Shown: positions 19,521-29,599 of the stretch, in pieces
Position numbering within the stretch: position 1 is the first letter of the stretch
Layout of the letters: each line of letters begins with the position of its first letter
DNA from: Mycolicibacterium anyangense
GTDB lineage: Bacteria; Actinomycetota; Actinomycetes; Mycobacteriales; Mycobacteriaceae
DNA: 64,000 nucleotides
Reading direction: 5' to 3'
Assembly: GCF_010731855.1 (NCBI RefSeq)
Contig: NZ_AP022620.1
Span: 1,550,001 to 1,614,000 of the forward strand
Position numbers and translations under genes: made by a program
The notes under the pieces: generated by a model
Told to the model about the DNA's origin: nothing
What the model saw: only the letters and a program-made list of their open reading frames with translations
Databases searched by the model: none

Positions 19521-19835
19521 TCATCGCAAGTCCAGCCTTCCGGGCGGGGTCAGGCTCAGCCCGTGCACTTCCCGGGTACCGCTGAGCGGAACGAGCGAAA
19601 CACGCTGGGCCACGCCGGGTTCGAAGCGGACGGCGGTGCCGGCCGGGATGTCGAAGCGGTGACCGTGGGCGGCGGCGCGGTCGAACGACAGTGCGGCGTT
19701 GGCCTGCGGCAGGTGCACGTGGCTGCCGACCTGGACCGGGCGGTCGCCGGTGTTGACGATCTCCAGTTCCAGTCGCGGTGCACCGGCGTTGAGTTCGATG
19801 TCACCGTCACCGAGGAGGACTTCTCCGGGAATCAC
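19521..19835 (-). CDS. ureB: Urease beta subunit UreB
   Basis: A 104-residue subunit with [17 protein letters not shown] at the start, [17 protein letters not shown] in the middle and [14 protein letters not shown] near the end, all typical. It forms the structural part of the urease trimer. I place the start at the GTG at 19835, because AGGAG lies upstream and the N-terminus then matches other UreB proteins. The longer open frame reaching 19958 only overlaps ureA in another frame. The gap to ureA is 16 bases. Confidence 0.94.
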   Translation of the reverse strand: MIPGEVLLGDGDIELNAGAPRLELEIVNTGDRPVQVGSHVHLPQANAALSFDRAAAHGHRFDIPAGTAVRFEPGVAQRVSLVPLSGTREVHGLSLTPPGRLDLR

Positions 19836-19851
19836 TACGCGCTCCTGGCGG

Positions 19852-20154
19852 TCACGGAATCGGATGGTGGACGGTGACGAGTTTGGTGCCGTCCGGGAAC
19901 GTGGCCTCGACCTGCACGTCATGCAGCATCTCGGGCACGCCCTCCATGACGTCGTCACGGGTGAGTACCTCGCGCCCGCTGACCATCAGCTCGGCCACGG
20001 TGCGACCGTCGCGGGCGCCCTCGAGAATGTGGTCGGTGATGATCGCGACCGTCTCGGGGTGGTTGAGTCTCAGACCGCGGGCCTGTCGGCGGCGGGCGAG
20101 GTCGGCCGCGTACGAGATCAGCAGCCGGTCGGTTTCATGCGGTGTCAGGCGCAT
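19852..20154 (-). CDS. ureA: Urease gamma subunit UreA
   Basis: A 100-residue subunit starting [20 protein letters not shown], with [26 protein letters not shown] and [20 protein letters not shown], the near-invariant UreA pattern. It is the first gene of the six-gene operon ureABCFGD. The thioesterase gene ends 48 bases upstream on the same strand, so the urease promoter may lie in that short gap or further back. No nickel transporter gene is present nearby. Confidence 0.95.
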   Translation of the reverse strand: MRLTPHETDRLLISYAADLARRRQARGLRLNHPETVAIITDHILEGARDGRTVAELMVSGREVLTRDDVMEGVPEMLHDVQVEATFPDGTKLVTVHHPIP

Positions 20155-20202
20155 AGTGCGCGATCCTGCCACGCCGCCCCGAGATCAGCAGTGCGGCGGT
20201 GC

Positions 20203-20628
20203 CTACTGCTGCGGATCGGCTTCCAGGTTCTGCAGCCGAACCTGGCCGCGCGCCAGCAGACGGTCGTTGTCGTCACGGATGGTGACCAGCCACAGCTGCT
20301 GACGCCGGCCCCGGTGGATCGGTTCGGAGACGCCGTAGACCGTGCCCGAACCGATGGCCCGCAGAAAGTCGGTGTTGTTGTTCACGCCGACGACGTTGCC
20401 GCCGCCGTTGGCGGCCAGCCACGTGTAAGCCGATGAGCTGGCCATCGACTCGATCACCGCACAGTAGACACCGCCGTGCACGATGCCCTTTGGTTGCAGC
20501 AGGTTGGGCGTCACCTCGAGCTGCGCCTTGGCACCATCACCGGTGAGCTCGGTGTACGTCAGCCCGAGTTGGTTGTCGAAGGGGGCTTCGAAGGTGATCT
20601 GCTCGGTCAACGACTGATCTGGTTGCAC
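20203..20628 (-). CDS. PaaI-type hotdog thioesterase (Rv1847-like)
   Basis: A 141-residue single hotdog-domain protein. The motif PKGIVHGGVYCAVIES is the active-site HGG region of PaaI/YbgC-like acyl-CoA thioesterases, and VGVNNNTDFLRA is the following strand. The substrate is unknown. The start is GTG at 20628, which gives the usual length; the frame stays open upstream but lacks a better start. It lies directly before ureA on the same strand, as Rv1847 does in M. tuberculosis, and a strong hairpin separates it from the iron-regulated gene upstream. Confidence 0.85.
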   Translation of the reverse strand: MQPDQSLTEQITFEAPFDNQLGLTYTELTGDGAKAQLEVTPNLLQPKGIVHGGVYCAVIESMASSSAYTWLAANGGGNVVGVNNNTDFLRAIGSGTVYGVSEPIHRGRRQQLWLVTIRDDNDRLLARGQVRLQNLEADPQQ

Positions 20629-20644
20629 GCAACTGTGTTTACAG

Positions 20645-20679
20645 GGACGGACCCCGCGCGTGATGCGCGGGGTCCGTCC
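20645..20679 (-). terminator. Strong hairpin, likely terminator after the IdeR-box gene
   Basis: A perfect 15-base-pair stem, GGACGGACCCCGCGC paired with GCGCGGGGTCCGTCC, closes a 5-base loop. It lies 53 bases after the stop of the minus-strand gene at 20733 and 16 bases before the thioesterase start. There is no T-run, as is common for mycobacterial terminators. It probably isolates the iron-regulated transcript from the thioesterase/urease unit, or sits in the leader of that unit. Confidence 0.65.
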
Positions 20680-20732
20680 TCGGGATGGACCGGGAGTCTC
20701 TGCAGCCCTCAGGACTCCGGCGCGGTCCGAAG

Positions 20733-21455
20733 TTATGACGCCGTTCGACGCAGGGCGCGTACCGGCAGCCCGAAACCGGCCAGCGCGTCGAGCAGCGCCT
20801 GGGCGCGGCGCATGCAGACCACCTCGCTGGCGCCGGACATCAGCGGGACCTGGGTGGCGGTGATCACCGAGGCGGCACCGACCGACTGCCACATGGCGGT
20901 GGCGGTCGAGGCGCCGGCGCTGAGGCGCTGCAATTCGTCGAACAGCGGGGCCAGCGACCGGTGGCAGCGGTGGGCGGTCCAGGTGGCCAGGGCAGCTTCG
21001 CCGGGCAGTCGGACCACGCCGGTGCCGGCCGGGTCGCCGGGCAGCACGCGAAGGGTCGGGTTGACGACGCCTGCCCAGTCGATCGCACCCTCGGAATCGA
21101 CGTGCATCCACAGGTTGTCCGGCCCGGCGTCCCAGGCCCGGCCCTCGAGCATGAGCAGCGTCAGGACCCGGCCCAGCACCGCGTGGGTGAACGCCGCGGC
21201 GACCTGGGCGGCCGCGGTCCGGCGGTTGTCCAGATCGACGACGGCGGCGTCGTACATGCCGGCCAGTCGACCGCTGCCGATCACCGATTCCAGTGGCCAC
21301 CACCGCCGGCGAGAGACATCGGCCATCAGGGCCACGCCGTGCACCCGGGGCGCATCGGGAGTCAGCCGCCGCAACCGCCGGCTGGACTCGTGCACGGGCA
21401 GCACCCGGCGGATCGTCATCGCTCTGATCAATGGATCGGCGACCGCTGCGGTCAC
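20733..21455 (-). CDS. IdeR-controlled protein, possibly FhuF/IucA-related iron-reductase-like
   Basis: A 240-residue soluble protein preceded by a clear IdeR box, so expression should rise in iron starvation. The C-terminal half (ATWTAHRCHRSLAPLFDELQRL, then MWQSVGAASVITATQ) resembles ferric-siderophore reductases of the FhuF group, but the C-terminal Cys cluster that binds 2Fe-2S in FhuF is absent: only two scattered Cys occur (about residues 164 and 215). The similarity is a weak by-eye impression. The start is GTG at 21455 with a perfect AGGAGG site. It has no counterpart that I recall at the M. tuberculosis locus, so it is probably an insertion. Confidence 0.6.
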   Translation of the reverse strand: MTAAVADPLIRAMTIRRVLPVHESSRRLRRLTPDAPRVHGVALMADVSRRRWWPLESVIGSGRLAGMYDAAVVDLDNRRTAAAQVAAAFTHAVLGRVLTLLMLEGRAWDAGPDNLWMHVDSEGAIDWAGVVNPTLRVLPGDPAGTGVVRLPGEAALATWTAHRCHRSLAPLFDELQRLSAGASTATAMWQSVGAASVITATQVPLMSGASEVVCMRRAQALLDALAGFGLPVRALRRTAS

Positions 21456-21473
21456 AGCACCTCCTCATGTAAG

Positions 21474-21492
21474 TTAGGTAAGCCTAACCACA
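21474..21492 (-). promoter_or_regulatory. IdeR box
   Basis: TTAGGTAAGCCTAACCACA matches the 19-base mycobacterial IdeR consensus at 15 of 19 positions, including both core half-sites TTAGG and CTAACC. It lies 18 bases upstream of the GTG start at 21455, next to the ribosome site, where iron-loaded IdeR would block transcription. The downstream minus-strand gene is the clear target. Confidence 0.8.
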
Positions 21493-21520
21493 AATTGATG
21501 GCCTGAGTACAGCCTTGCCT

Positions 21521-21538
21521 GTGTGAGTGCTGTCACAC
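21521..21538. promoter_or_regulatory. CRP-type site, perfect TGTGA-N6-TCACA
   Basis: GTGTGAGTGCTGTCACAC is an exact match to the CRP consensus with six-base spacer, and the symmetry extends one base further on each side. It lies 66 bases upstream of the iron-regulated gene and 160 bases upstream of blaI, so either or both could be controlled by the mycobacterial cAMP receptor protein. Confidence 0.6.
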
Positions 21539-21635
21539 CAGAAATGGAGAGACATGCCCTGGCCTGCGCTCTTGGCGAATCGGACCGAACAGCCGGGAAC
21601 ACCACCGGCGAAGCGGGAGTTGAGCAGGCAAGTTG

Positions 21636-21652
21636 GATACGACGCCCGGTAG
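21636..21652 (+). promoter_or_regulatory. Possible BlaI operator upstream of blaI
   Basis: TACGACGCCCGGTAGTA is a near-palindrome, TACGAC-N5-GTAGTA, with one mismatch between arms. BlaI repressors bind TAC/GTA palindromes near their own promoters, so this is a candidate autoregulatory site, 45 bases before the blaI start. The call rests mostly on position. Confidence 0.4.
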
Positions 21653-21697
21653 TAACCGGGAGTACCCTTACGTCATTGCTACGGAGATGAACGGAAT

Positions 21698-22114
21698 ATG
21701 CCCAAGTTGAATCGTCTCGGCGAACTCGAACGCGCGGTGATGGACCACCTGTGGGCCGCCGGCGAGCCGCTGACCGTCCGACAGGTGCATGAGGCCCTCT
21801 CCGCGGAACGCGATCTGGCCTACACCACCGTGATGACGGTCCTGCAGCGGCTGGCGCGCAAGAACCTGGTGTCGCAGATCCGCGACGACCGCGCCCATCA
21901 GTACGCGCCCGTGCACGGCCGCGACGAACTCGTCGCCGGACTCATGGTCGACGCCCTGGACCAGGCTGCCGACTCCGGTGACCGCCGCGCCGCGCTGGTG
22001 CACTTCGTCGAGCGCGTGGGTGCCGACGAGGCCGACGCGCTGCGCCGTGCGCTGGCCGAATTGGAGGCCAAGCACCGGACATCCCAACCCGCTGGCGGCA
22101 CGCCGGTCGCCTGA
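21698..22114 (+). CDS. blaI: BlaI/MecI-family transcriptional repressor
   Basis: A 138-residue winged-helix repressor. The N-terminus GELERAVMDHLWAAGEPLTVRQVHEAL and the recognition region YTTVMTVLQRLARKNLV are the BlaI/MecI family core; the C-terminal helices serve dimerisation. In M. tuberculosis the homologue (Rv1846c) controls the beta-lactamase gene and some respiratory/ATP synthase genes and is released after beta-lactam exposure. The gene is followed by a blaR-type protease gene 14 bases on, making a classic sensor-repressor pair. Confidence 0.93.
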   Translation: MPKLNRLGELERAVMDHLWAAGEPLTVRQVHEALSAERDLAYTTVMTVLQRLARKNLVSQIRDDRAHQYAPVHGRDELVAGLMVDALDQAADSGDRRAALVHFVERVGADEADALRRALAELEAKHRTSQPAGGTPVA

Positions 22115-22128
22115 GGGACACTGAGTAT

Positions 22129-23055
22129 GTGTCCGCGCTGGCCTTCGCTCTCCTAGCGCTAACACTGGTCGGCCCGGTGCCGGCGGTGTTGGCGCGGGCG
22201 TCGTGGACCTTGCGCGCCCCACGGGCCGCCATCGTGCTGTGGCAGTCGATCGCCGTCGCGGCCGTGCTGTCCGCGTTCAGTGCCGGCCTCGCCATCGCCA
22301 GCAGGTTGTTCGTCCCCGGCCCCGACGGTCGACCGACGGCCACCGTCACCAGCGAGATCGCCGCCCTGGGCTGGCCGCTGTGGCTGCTCTACGTGGCGGT
22401 GTTCGCGGTGACCCTGCTCATCGGTGCCCGCCTGATGGTGGCTGCAGTGCAGGTGGCCATCGCCACCCGCAGGCGCCGCGCCCACCACCGGATGGTCGTC
22501 GACCTGCTAGGTAACTGTCCGGACCGCTCGAGCGGTCTGCGAGTCCTGCACGTCGACGAACCGCTGGCCTACTGCCTGCCTGGGGTGCGCAGTCGCGTGG
22601 TGCTCAGCGAGGGCACGCTGTCGACGCTCACCGACTCCGAACTCGTCGCAATCCTCAGCCATGAGCGCGCCCACCTGCGCGCCCGCCATGACCTGGTGCT
22701 GGAAGCGTTCATCGCGGTGCACACCGCCTTTCCCCGCTTCGTCCGCAGCGGCAGCGCCCTGACCGCCGTGCAGTTGCTGGTCGAGCTGCTTGCCGATGAC
22801 GCTGCCGTCCGCAGCGCCGGCCCCACTCCCCTGGCCCGCGCGCTCGTTGCCTGCGCATCGGCCCGCACCCCGTCCGGCGCGCTGGCCGCCGGTGGCCCCA
22901 CCACGGTGATCCGGGTACGCCGGCTGTGTGGCGGACCCAACAGCGCATGGCTGGCACTGGCCGCTTACACCGCAGCCGCCGCGATCCTCGTCCTTCCCAC
23001 CGTCGCCGTCGCGGTGCCGTGGCTGACCGAGTTGCACCGATTGTTCTTCACCTAG
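22129..23055 (+). CDS. M56-family (BlaR1-like) membrane metallopeptidase
   Basis: A 308-residue membrane protein, with hydrophobic helices at about residues 1-20, 35-60, 82-110 and 280-300. The zinc-protease motif HERAH is at about 178-182, and a downstream ELLADDAAV supplies the third ligand. It resembles Rv1845c, which lacks the penicillin-sensor domain of staphylococcal BlaR1. Activated protease is thought to inactivate BlaI. The start is GTG at 22129. The stop lies within a tandem 10-base repeat. Confidence 0.88.
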   Translation: MSALAFALLALTLVGPVPAVLARASWTLRAPRAAIVLWQSIAVAAVLSAFSAGLAIASRLFVPGPDGRPTATVTSEIAALGWPLWLLYVAVFAVTLLIGARLMVAAVQVAIATRRRRAHHRMVVDLLGNCPDRSSGLRVLHVDEPLAYCLPGVRSRVVLSEGTLSTLTDSELVAILSHERAHLRARHDLVLEAFIAVHTAFPRFVRSGSALTAVQLLVELLADDAAVRSAGPTPLARALVACASARTPSGALAAGGPTTVIRVRRLCGGPNSAWLALAAYTAAAAILVLPTVAVAVPWLTELHRLFFT

Positions 23056-23084
23056 CTGTACCTAGCTGTACCTAGATGTACCTG
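23050..23084 (+). repeat. 10-base tandem repeat, about 3.5 copies, spanning the blaR stop
   Basis: The unit ACCTAGCTGT occurs at 23050 and 23060, then ACCTAGATGT at 23070 with one change, then a partial ACCTG. The first copy contains the TAG stop of the M56 peptidase gene. Such a run could vary in length by slippage and, being 10 bases per unit, would change the spacing to gnd1 by about one helical turn each time. Confidence 0.8.
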
Positions 23085-23128
23085 GCGAAAGCCGCTCTGT
23101 CGCACCACACCTACTCGAAAGGCGTTAG

Positions 23129-24589
23129 ATGAGCTCGTCGCACAGCAGCACGAACGGCACCGCACAGATCGGCGTGACCGGCCTGGCCGTGATGGGCTCC
23201 AACCTGGCCCGCAACTTCGCCAGGCACGGCTACACCGTCGCCCTGCACAACCGCTCGGTGGCTAAGACCGACGCGCTGCTCGAGCAGCACGGCTCCGAGG
23301 GCAACTTCGTGCGCAGCGAGACCATCGAGGAGTTCCTGGCCGCGCTGGAGAAGCCGCGCCGGGTGATCATCATGGTCAAGGCCGGCGACCCGACCGACGC
23401 CGTCATCAACGAGCTGGCCGATGCCATGGAACCCGGCGACATCATCATCGACGGCGGCAATGCGCTCTACACCGACACGATCCGGCGTGAGAAGGCCATC
23501 CGCGAGCGCGGCCTGCACTTCGTCGGCGCCGGCATTTCCGGCGGCGAGGAGGGCGCCCTCAACGGGCCCTCGATCATGCCCGGCGGCCCCGCCGAGTCCT
23601 ATGTCTCGCTGGGCCCGCTGTTGGAGGAGATCTCGGCGCACGTCGACGGCGTGCCCTGCTGCACCCATATCGGCCCCGACGGCGCCGGGCACTTCGTCAA
23701 GATGGTGCACAACGGCATCGAGTACTCCGACATGCAGCTCATCGGCGAGGCCTACCAGTTGCTGCGCGACGGCCTGGGTCTGACCGCCCCACAGATCGCC
23801 GACATCTTCGCCGAGTGGAACTCCGGCGACCTGGACAGCTACCTCATCGAGATCACCGCTGAGGTGTTGCGCCAGATCGACGCCAAGACCGGTCAGCCCC
23901 TGGTCGACGTGATCGTCGACGAGGCCGAGCAGAAGGGCACCGGCCGGTGGACGGTCAAGTCCGCCCTGGACCTCGGCGTGCCGGTGACCGGGATCGCCGA
24001 GGCGGTCTTCGCCCGCGCACTGTCCGGTTCGGTTCCGCAGCGTAAGGCGACGACCGGCCTCGCCTCCGGCGAACTGGGTGAACGGCCCACGGACGCAGCG
24101 CAATTCATCGACGATGTCAGCAAGGCGCTGTACGCGTCGAAGATCATCGCCTACGCGCAGGGCTTCAACCAGATCCAGGCCGGCAGTGCCGAGTACAACT
24201 GGAACATCACCCCCGGCGACATGGCGAGGATCTGGCGCGGGGGTTGCATCATCCGGGCCAAGTTCCTCAACCGGATCACCGAGGCCTTCGACGAGTCCCC
24301 CGACCTGGCCACGTTGATCGCGGCCCCGTACTTCCGGGACGCCGTCGAGGCCGGCATCGACAGCTGGCGCCGCGTCGTGGTGAAGGCCACCGAACTGGGT
24401 ATCCCGATCCCCGGCTTCGCCTCCGCGCTGTCCTACTACGACGCGCTGCGCACCGAGCGGCTGCCGGCCGCACTGACCCAGGGGCTGCGCGACTTCTTCG
24501 GCGCGCACACCTACGGGCGCACCGACGCCGACCCGGCCGCCCGCTTCCACACCCTGTGGAGCGGCGACCGCAGCGAAGTCGACGCCTAG
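23129..24589 (+). CDS. gnd1: 6-phosphogluconate dehydrogenase, decarboxylating (NADP+)
   Basis: A 486-residue enzyme of the oxidative pentose phosphate pathway; it converts 6-phosphogluconate to ribulose 5-phosphate with CO2 and NADPH. The N-terminal NADP motif is GVTGLAVMGSNLARN. The substrate signature IIDGGNALYTDT, AGISGGEEGALNGPSIMPGG (catalytic region) and GPDGAGHFVKMVHNGIEYSDM (catalytic Lys and His-Asn) are present, as is the long all-helical C-terminal domain with KGTGRWT. It is full length. The M. tuberculosis homologue, Rv1844c, has the same neighbours, blaR and guaB1. Confidence 0.96.
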   Translation: MSSSHSSTNGTAQIGVTGLAVMGSNLARNFARHGYTVALHNRSVAKTDALLEQHGSEGNFVRSETIEEFLAALEKPRRVIIMVKAGDPTDAVINELADAMEPGDIIIDGGNALYTDTIRREKAIRERGLHFVGAGISGGEEGALNGPSIMPGGPAESYVSLGPLLEEISAHVDGVPCCTHIGPDGAGHFVKMVHNGIEYSDMQLIGEAYQLLRDGLGLTAPQIADIFAEWNSGDLDSYLIEITAEVLRQIDAKTGQPLVDVIVDEAEQKGTGRWTVKSALDLGVPVTGIAEAVFARALSGSVPQRKATTGLASGELGERPTDAAQFIDDVSKALYASKIIAYAQGFNQIQAGSAEYNWNITPGDMARIWRGGCIIRAKFLNRITEAFDESPDLATLIAAPYFRDAVEAGIDSWRRVVVKATELGIPIPGFASALSYYDALRTERLPAALTQGLRDFFGAHTYGRTDADPAARFHTLWSGDRSEVDA

Positions 24590-24602
24590 GGTTTCCAACT
24601 AG

Positions 24603-26048
<1,446 letters not shown>

Positions 26049-26071
26049 CACATCCCGGTGCGCCGGAGCCG

Positions 26072-26110
26072 CTACCATGGGGCGACTACCATAGGGCTCA
26101 GTTCGAGCCC
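26072..26110 (+). promoter_or_regulatory. Repeated TACCAT boxes and hairpin in the CNNM operon leader
   Basis: CTACCATGGGG (26072-26082) and CTACCATAGGG (26086-26096) are near-identical copies with a 14-base period; each holds TACCAT, a possible -10 hexamer. Next is a 6-base-pair hairpin, GGGCTC/GAGCCC with loop AGTTC, at 26094-26110. It lies 20 bases before a small Pro/acid-rich ORF. The layout looks like a promoter plus structured leader; no known riboswitch pattern is seen. Confidence 0.4.
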
Positions 26111-26129
26111 CACCGAGGAAAGGGATCCC

Positions 26130-26260
26130 GTGCCGCAGGCACCCGTCGAGGCCCCCGCGGATCGGGCTGCCCGGGTCGAGCAGCTACCGGACGAGGCTGA
26201 GGCCGAACCCTCCCCTAGACAGCCGGGCGAACGGCCCGGCGACAAGTCGGTGAGGACGCA

Positions 26261-26264
<4 letters not shown>
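26130..26264 (+). CDS. Small Pro/acid-rich ORF, 44 aa, overlapping the first CNNM gene
   Basis: The GTG at 26130 has AGGAAAGG just upstream, and the stop overlaps the next start as GTGA at 26261-26264, an arrangement typical of real coupled translation. The peptide has 8 Pro and 9 Asp/Glu in 44 residues (for example [20 protein letters not shown]) and no signal or membrane segment. Pro/acid-rich leader ORFs of Mg2+ transporter genes (MgtL type) sense low Mg2+ by ribosome destabilisation, and the genes downstream are CNNM/CorC-type, so this could be such a leader. It could also be a plain small protein. An earlier in-frame ATG at 26058 lies before the likely promoter boxes. Confidence 0.5.
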
Positions 26265-27626
<1,362 letters not shown>

Positions 27627-27637
<11 letters not shown>

Positions 27638-28682
27638 CATCTTCGGCGTGCTGCTGACCATGGCGCTGCTGGCGGCCAATGCGTTCTTCGTCGGTTCGGA
27701 GTTCGCGTTGATCTCCGCGCGGCGCGACCGCCTGGAAGCACTCGCCGAGCAGGGCAAGAAGAGCGCGGTGACGGTCCTGCGGGCCGGTGAGCAGCTGTCG
27801 CTGATGCTGGCCGGCGCCCAGTTGGGCATCACGGTGTGCTCGATCCTGCTCGGCCGCGTCGGCGAACCTGCCGTCGCGCACCTGCTGGAGAAGCCGTTCG
27901 ACCTCGTCGGGGTGCCCGACGCCGTCCTGCACACCGTCTCGTTCCTGGTGGCGCTGGGGATCGTGGTGACGCTGCACGTGCTGCTCGGCGAGATGGTCCC
28001 CAAGAACATCGCCATCGCCGGACCGGAGAAGACGGCCATGCTGGTGGTGCCGTTCTACCTGGTCTACGTCCGGATCGCCCGGCCGTTCATCGCGTTCTAC
28101 AACTGGGCAGCCAACGCCACGCTGCACCTGTTCGGCGTCGAGGCCAAGGACGAACTCGACGTGACGGTCTCCACCGTCGAATTGGCCGAGATGATCGCCG
28201 AATCCAGTTCCGAGGGGCTGCTGGACCCCGAGGAACACCTGCGCCTGACCCGGGCCCTGCAGATCCGTAACCGGGTGGTCAACGACATCGCCGTCCCATT
28301 GGCCCAGGTGCGGGCGGTCCCGGTCGCCGGGCCAGGTCAAGGGCCGACGGTGAGCGCAGTGACCGAGGCGCTGACCGATACCGGGTACTCCCGCTTCCCC
28401 GTCGTCGGCGCGGACGGCTCGCTGATCGGCTACCTGCACATCAAGGACGTGCTGTCCCAGATCGACGATCCGCAGACGGTGCTGGACACCGCGGTGGTGC
28501 GTCCGCTGCCGCAGCTGCCGTCGGACATGCCGCTGCCCGACGCGCTGTCACGGCTGCGTGCCGACAACAGCCACCTGGCCATGGTGATCGCCCCCGACGG
28601 CCGGGTCTGCGCGATGGCGGCGCTGGAGGATCTGGTGGAAGACCTCGTTGGCACGGTGCGCGACGGAACCCACCGTGCGTGA
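27627..28682 (+). CDS. CNNM/CorC membrane protein, copy 2 (Rv1841c-like)
   Basis: A 351-residue paralogue of the preceding gene, with the same DUF21 membrane domain ([15 protein letters not shown]) and CBS pair ([23 protein letters not shown], then [13 protein letters not shown]). It ends right after the CBS pair: the CorC_HlyC domain of copy 1 is absent. The two may form a heteromeric ion transporter. ATG 27627 has a GGCGGAGG site; ATG 27606 is an alternative. The coding ends overlap on both sides (11 bases with copy 1, 8 bases with the next gene), so this is an operon. Confidence 0.9.
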
Positions 28683-29589
28683 GGTCGTTCTCGACCAACA
28701 CGACTGGCTGGCCAGGGCCGCCGCCCACCGAGCCGACGTCGAGGCGCTGACCGACGATCACCAGCGCCGCGCCCGACGTGGCGAAGCTCACCCGGTCTGG
28801 GATTTCCTGTTCACCTACTACAGCCTGCGCCCGCGCCAACTCCGGGTGTGGCATCCCGGTTACCGCACCACGCTGGCCGGCGCCGCGGCCCGCGAGTACC
28901 TCGACCGGGCGGGCTACGAATGCACCGCGGCCGGAGTGACGGTGAGCGCCGAGTATCTGCTGGGCCGCCTGGACGCGGTGCACTTCGTCGCCGGGCTGTT
29001 GCGCGCCACCGCCGATCGGGCCCCGCAGTACACCTGCTTCGGCATGCACGAGTGGGCGATGGTCTACCGCACCGACGACGTCCGGCACGGCGCGGTGCCG
29101 CTGCGGTTGGGCCCCGCGGGCACCGACGCGGTCGTGGAGTCAATGCCATTGCGCTGCAGCCACTTCGATGCGTTTCGCTTCTTCACCCCGGCCGCCGTCC
29201 CCCGCAACCAGGTGGCACCGACCCGGACCACCCAGGGCGATTGGGAGCAGCCGGGCTGCCTGCACGCCAACATGGACCTCTACAAGTGGTCCTACAAACT
29301 GGCGCCGCTGGTGGGATCAGACCTGGTGCTGGACTGTCTTCGGCTGGCGGCCGATGCGCGCGAACTCGACATGCGGGCCAGCCCGTACGATCTGAGCGCG
29401 TTCGGATTCGACCCGATTCGCGTGGAAGACCCCGCCGGGCGGGCGGAATACGTCCGCCGCCAGAGCGTTGTCGCCCAGCGCGCCGCACCACTGCGGGCCG
29501 CACTGCTCGAACGCTGTGAGCAGCTGGAAACGGCTGCCACAGCGCAAGAGGGCACGTTACTGACGGGTAAGCTGAATGGATTGTCGTGA
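28675..29589 (+). CDS. Conserved actinobacterial protein, often labelled 3-methyladenine DNA glycosylase
   Basis: A 304-residue protein. Relatives are commonly annotated as 3-methyladenine DNA glycosylase, but I see no helix-hairpin-helix or AlkA/MPG signature, so I treat the function as unknown. It has a conserved [15 protein letters not shown] start, the tract [24 protein letters not shown] and [16 protein letters not shown]. It has no signal peptide or membrane segment. The start is GTG at 28675, which overlaps the second CNNM gene by 8 bases, so it is probably co-transcribed with the CNNM pair. Eleven bases separate it from glcB. Confidence 0.65.
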   Translation: MREVVLDQHDWLARAAAHRADVEALTDDHQRRARRGEAHPVWDFLFTYYSLRPRQLRVWHPGYRTTLAGAAAREYLDRAGYECTAAGVTVSAEYLLGRLDAVHFVAGLLRATADRAPQYTCFGMHEWAMVYRTDDVRHGAVPLRLGPAGTDAVVESMPLRCSHFDAFRFFTPAAVPRNQVAPTRTTQGDWEQPGCLHANMDLYKWSYKLAPLVGSDLVLDCLRLAADARELDMRASPYDLSAFGFDPIRVEDPAGRAEYVRRQSVVAQRAAPLRAALLERCEQLETAATAQEGTLLTGKLNGLS

Positions 29590-29599
29590 GGGAGGACTG

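Noticed and set aside
26058..26129. Upstream ATG start at 26058 for the small ORF before the CNNM genes
   Set aside because: It lies only 9 bases after guaB1 and before the TACCAT boxes and hairpin, with no ribosome site. The GTG at 26130 has one.
29576..29599. ATG at 29576 as the glcB start
   Set aside because: It is within the end of the preceding gene and lacks a ribosome site, while ATG 29600 follows GGGAGG and gives the known N-terminus.
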